From: Pseudomonadota bacterium | GTDB taxonomy: Bacteria; Pseudomonadota; Gammaproteobacteria; Pseudomonadales; Oleiphilaceae | Direction: 5' to 3' | Length of the DNA stretch: 7,205 bases | Assembly: GCA_023430625.1 (NCBI GenBank) | Contig: JAEZAA010000170.1 | Location: 1-7,205, forward strand | Shown: piece after piece, positions 6,201-7,205 of the stretch | Layout of the letters: every line of letters starts with the position of its first letter | Position numbering within the stretch: position 1 is the stretch's first letter | Notes under the pieces: generated by a model | Told to the model about the DNA's origin: nothing | What the model saw: only the letters and a program-made list of their open reading frames with translations | Database searches by the model: none | Translations under genes and position numbers: made by a program

Positions 6201-6761
6201 TCACTCCCACTCAACAATGCTGACGCGAGGCTGATAATCCGCCGATTGGTCCTGAATCCGGATCTCCAGCGCCTTGATGCCGGTGCCCTTTTTAAACGTC
6301 AGGCTCGCGGCCTGCTTGTAGGGACGCTCCTCGGGGCCAATGCCTTCCACAAACGCCGTGATCTCATGCTCGCCCGTCTTCAGGTTGCCGATGTGAATCC
6401 GCTGCATGGCACCATTTTGCAGCGCCCGCACCTGCCGCTCCGTGTACAGGTGACTGGCGACGATGTCATCGCCCACCTTCAGTTTGACGCTGTCGAGCTG
6501 GAGGAACTTGCCGGTGTCCAGGCTCAGGTAGACGGCGAACTGGGTACTGGCAGGAAACAGCAAGTCCTCTTCCAGAATGAAGAGATCCCGGTTGGTGGCG
6601 ATCACCTTCTTCTTCAGCTCTTCCACGCTGATGGCGACCGGCGCCTCGGTATCCGCCACCGGCTCCGCTGCCAAGGCATCGCGCAGGCAAAGTCCGGTCA
6701 GCAGGCCGCAGAGCAGCAGCGTGGCAATGGGAAACTTCTTGATGAAATCCTTGAGCGTCAT
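6201..6761 (-). CDS. Small secreted beta-rich protein, function unknown
   Basis: A 186-residue exported protein. The signal peptide has Lys4, Lys8 and Lys9, a hydrophobic core at about 12-26, and cleavage after ALAA (residue 32), leaving EPVAD. The ALAA|EP junction is the same as in the next gene's product. The mature part begins with a short charged helix (VEELKKKVIATNRDL). It continues as alternating hydrophobic/polar segments (FAVYLSLDTG, LQLDSVKLKVGDDIV, IHIGNLKTGEHEITAFVEGIG, ALEIRIQD), as expected of a beta-sandwich of Ig/fibronectin size. There are no mature cysteines, TPRs or catalytic motifs. The ATG at 6759-6761 is chosen because AAGG (6769-6772) sits 7 nt upstream. An upstream TTG at 6774-6776 in the same frame leaves no room for a binding site after the preceding stop. 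The gap to the barrel gene is 15 bp, so the two are co-transcribed. I do not recognise a named family. Confidence 0.85.
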   Translation of the reverse strand: MTLKDFIKKFPIATLLLCGLLTGLCLRDALAAEPVADTEAPVAISVEELKKKVIATNRDLFILEEDLLFPASTQFAVYLSLDTGKFLQLDSVKLKVGDDIVASHLYTERQVRALQNGAMQRIHIGNLKTGEHEITAFVEGIGPEERPYKQAASLTFKKGTGIKALEIRIQDQSADYQPRVSIVEWE

Positions 6762-6776
6762 AGGCGTGCCTTGCAA

Positions 6777-7205
6777 TCAGTATTCGAGAATCAGGGATGC
6801 CCGGGTGATGAAGGCATCGAATTCGTACAGGGGTTCGGTGCCGGGCAGATAAGTGCCTGAGGCGGTCACATCCCGGAAGTTGTCGTACTCGAACTTCAGG
6901 TAATCCAGCAACAGGCTCAACTGCAGACGTTCGACGCCCGGCAGGGTGCCTTTTTTCCATTCGTAGCTGACGCCGGCGCCGAGGGTGGTGCCGGAGAAGG
7001 CACTGAGTTCCTTGTCCCGCGCCAGATGGGTCTGGGAGTTGGGGTAGGCGAACAGGTCGCTGTAGAAATCCGCCTGGCCCTGGCTGTAATAGCGGACCCG
7101 CCCGCTCCAGGTCCAGTGGCCGACCGGATGCACGTAGCCCACTTCAAAGGTGTGGGCGTCGATGCCCCAGCTGTCGCTGAAATAGCGGTACTCGCCCCGC
7201 AGGGA
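6777..7205 (-). CDS. DUF3570-type outer-membrane beta-barrel protein, C-terminal 142 residues
   Basis: The 5' part of the gene lies beyond the right edge. The visible 142 residues show the amphipathic strand and turn pattern of a barrel: YRYFSDSWGIDAHTFEVGYV, WSGRVRYYSQGQADFYSDLF, then a loop with LARDKELSAFSG, LGAGVSYEW, LSLLLDYLKFEY, and a last strand RASLILEY ending in an aromatic residue, as outer-membrane barrels usually do. The SDSWGIDAHT and RYYSQxxADFYSDLF segments are what I recall of DUF3570 proteins, whose role is unknown. Some members sit with FAD:protein FMN transferase and DUF4266 genes, which are not seen here. Here the barrel is followed 15 bp later by a small secreted protein and then by TPR proteins, so it could be the outer-membrane component of that assembly. 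Confidence 0.82.
   Translation of the reverse strand, partial: SLRGEYRYFSDSWGIDAHTFEVGYVHPVGHWTWSGRVRYYSQGQADFYSDLFAYPNSQTHLARDKELSAFSGTTLGAGVSYEWKKGTLPGVERLQLSLLLDYLKFEYDNFRDVTASGTYLPGTEPLYEFDAFITRASLILEY

Noticed and set aside
5930..6217. N-terminal extension of the TPR/coiled-coil gene up to an ATG at 6215-6217.
   Set aside because: The extension translates the REP element (LPLPLAGEGGGEGG, PLTLALSPAGRG), a familiar artefact, and places the signal peptide about 100 residues inside the protein.
6762..6776. TTG start at 6774-6776 for the small beta-rich protein.
   Set aside because: It directly abuts the previous TGA with no binding site. The ATG at 6761 has AAGG at 7 nt and gives a normal signal peptide.

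Overview
The window is GC-rich bacterial DNA, most likely from a gammaproteobacterium. That placement rests on the envelope gene families, two lipoprotein signal peptides, REP-type GC-rich double hairpins and an IS50-like (IS4 family) insertion sequence; no gene in the window fixes the genus. All convincing genes read on the minus strand, from high to low coordinates.

Layout in reading order: (i) 7205-6777, the 3' part of an outer-membrane beta-barrel gene of the DUF3570 type; (ii) 6761-6201, a small secreted beta-rich protein with no recognised family; (iii) 6200-5930, a gap with a REP-like double hairpin (5998-6113) and a weak promoter candidate; (iv) 5929-4010, an exported helical-repeat (TPR-like) protein with a long coiled-coil C-terminus and no ordinary start codon; (v) 4010-1158, a 950-residue TPR lipoprotein overlapping the preceding stop by one base (TGATG); (vi) 1150-587, a 187-residue lipoprotein with four TPRs; (vii) 574-245, a 109-residue secreted protein; (viii) 235-124, a second REP-like double hairpin, cut at its left hairpin; (ix) 123-1, the transposase-proximal end of an IS50-group element with the first 16 transposase codons.

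Genes (iv)-(vii) are packed with 1-base overlaps or gaps of 7-12 bp and form one transcription unit; (i)-(ii) form the leading part of the same or a second unit. Every product is predicted to leave the cytoplasm: one outer-membrane barrel, two probable outer-membrane lipoproteins and three secreted proteins, with TPR scaffolds dominating. This looks like a multi-protein periplasm/outer-membrane assembly with no visible enzyme or energy source. From family knowledge, such TPR plus barrel sets can lie beside ExbB/ExbD/TonB-like motors, including gammaproteobacterial relatives of the Myxococcus Agl-Glt machinery. No motor gene lies in this window, so that link is inference.

The most notable local events are the insertion of the IS50-like element exactly at a REP hairpin, with a presumed 9-bp target centred on the loop, and the missing start codon of gene (iv) just downstream of the other REP element.
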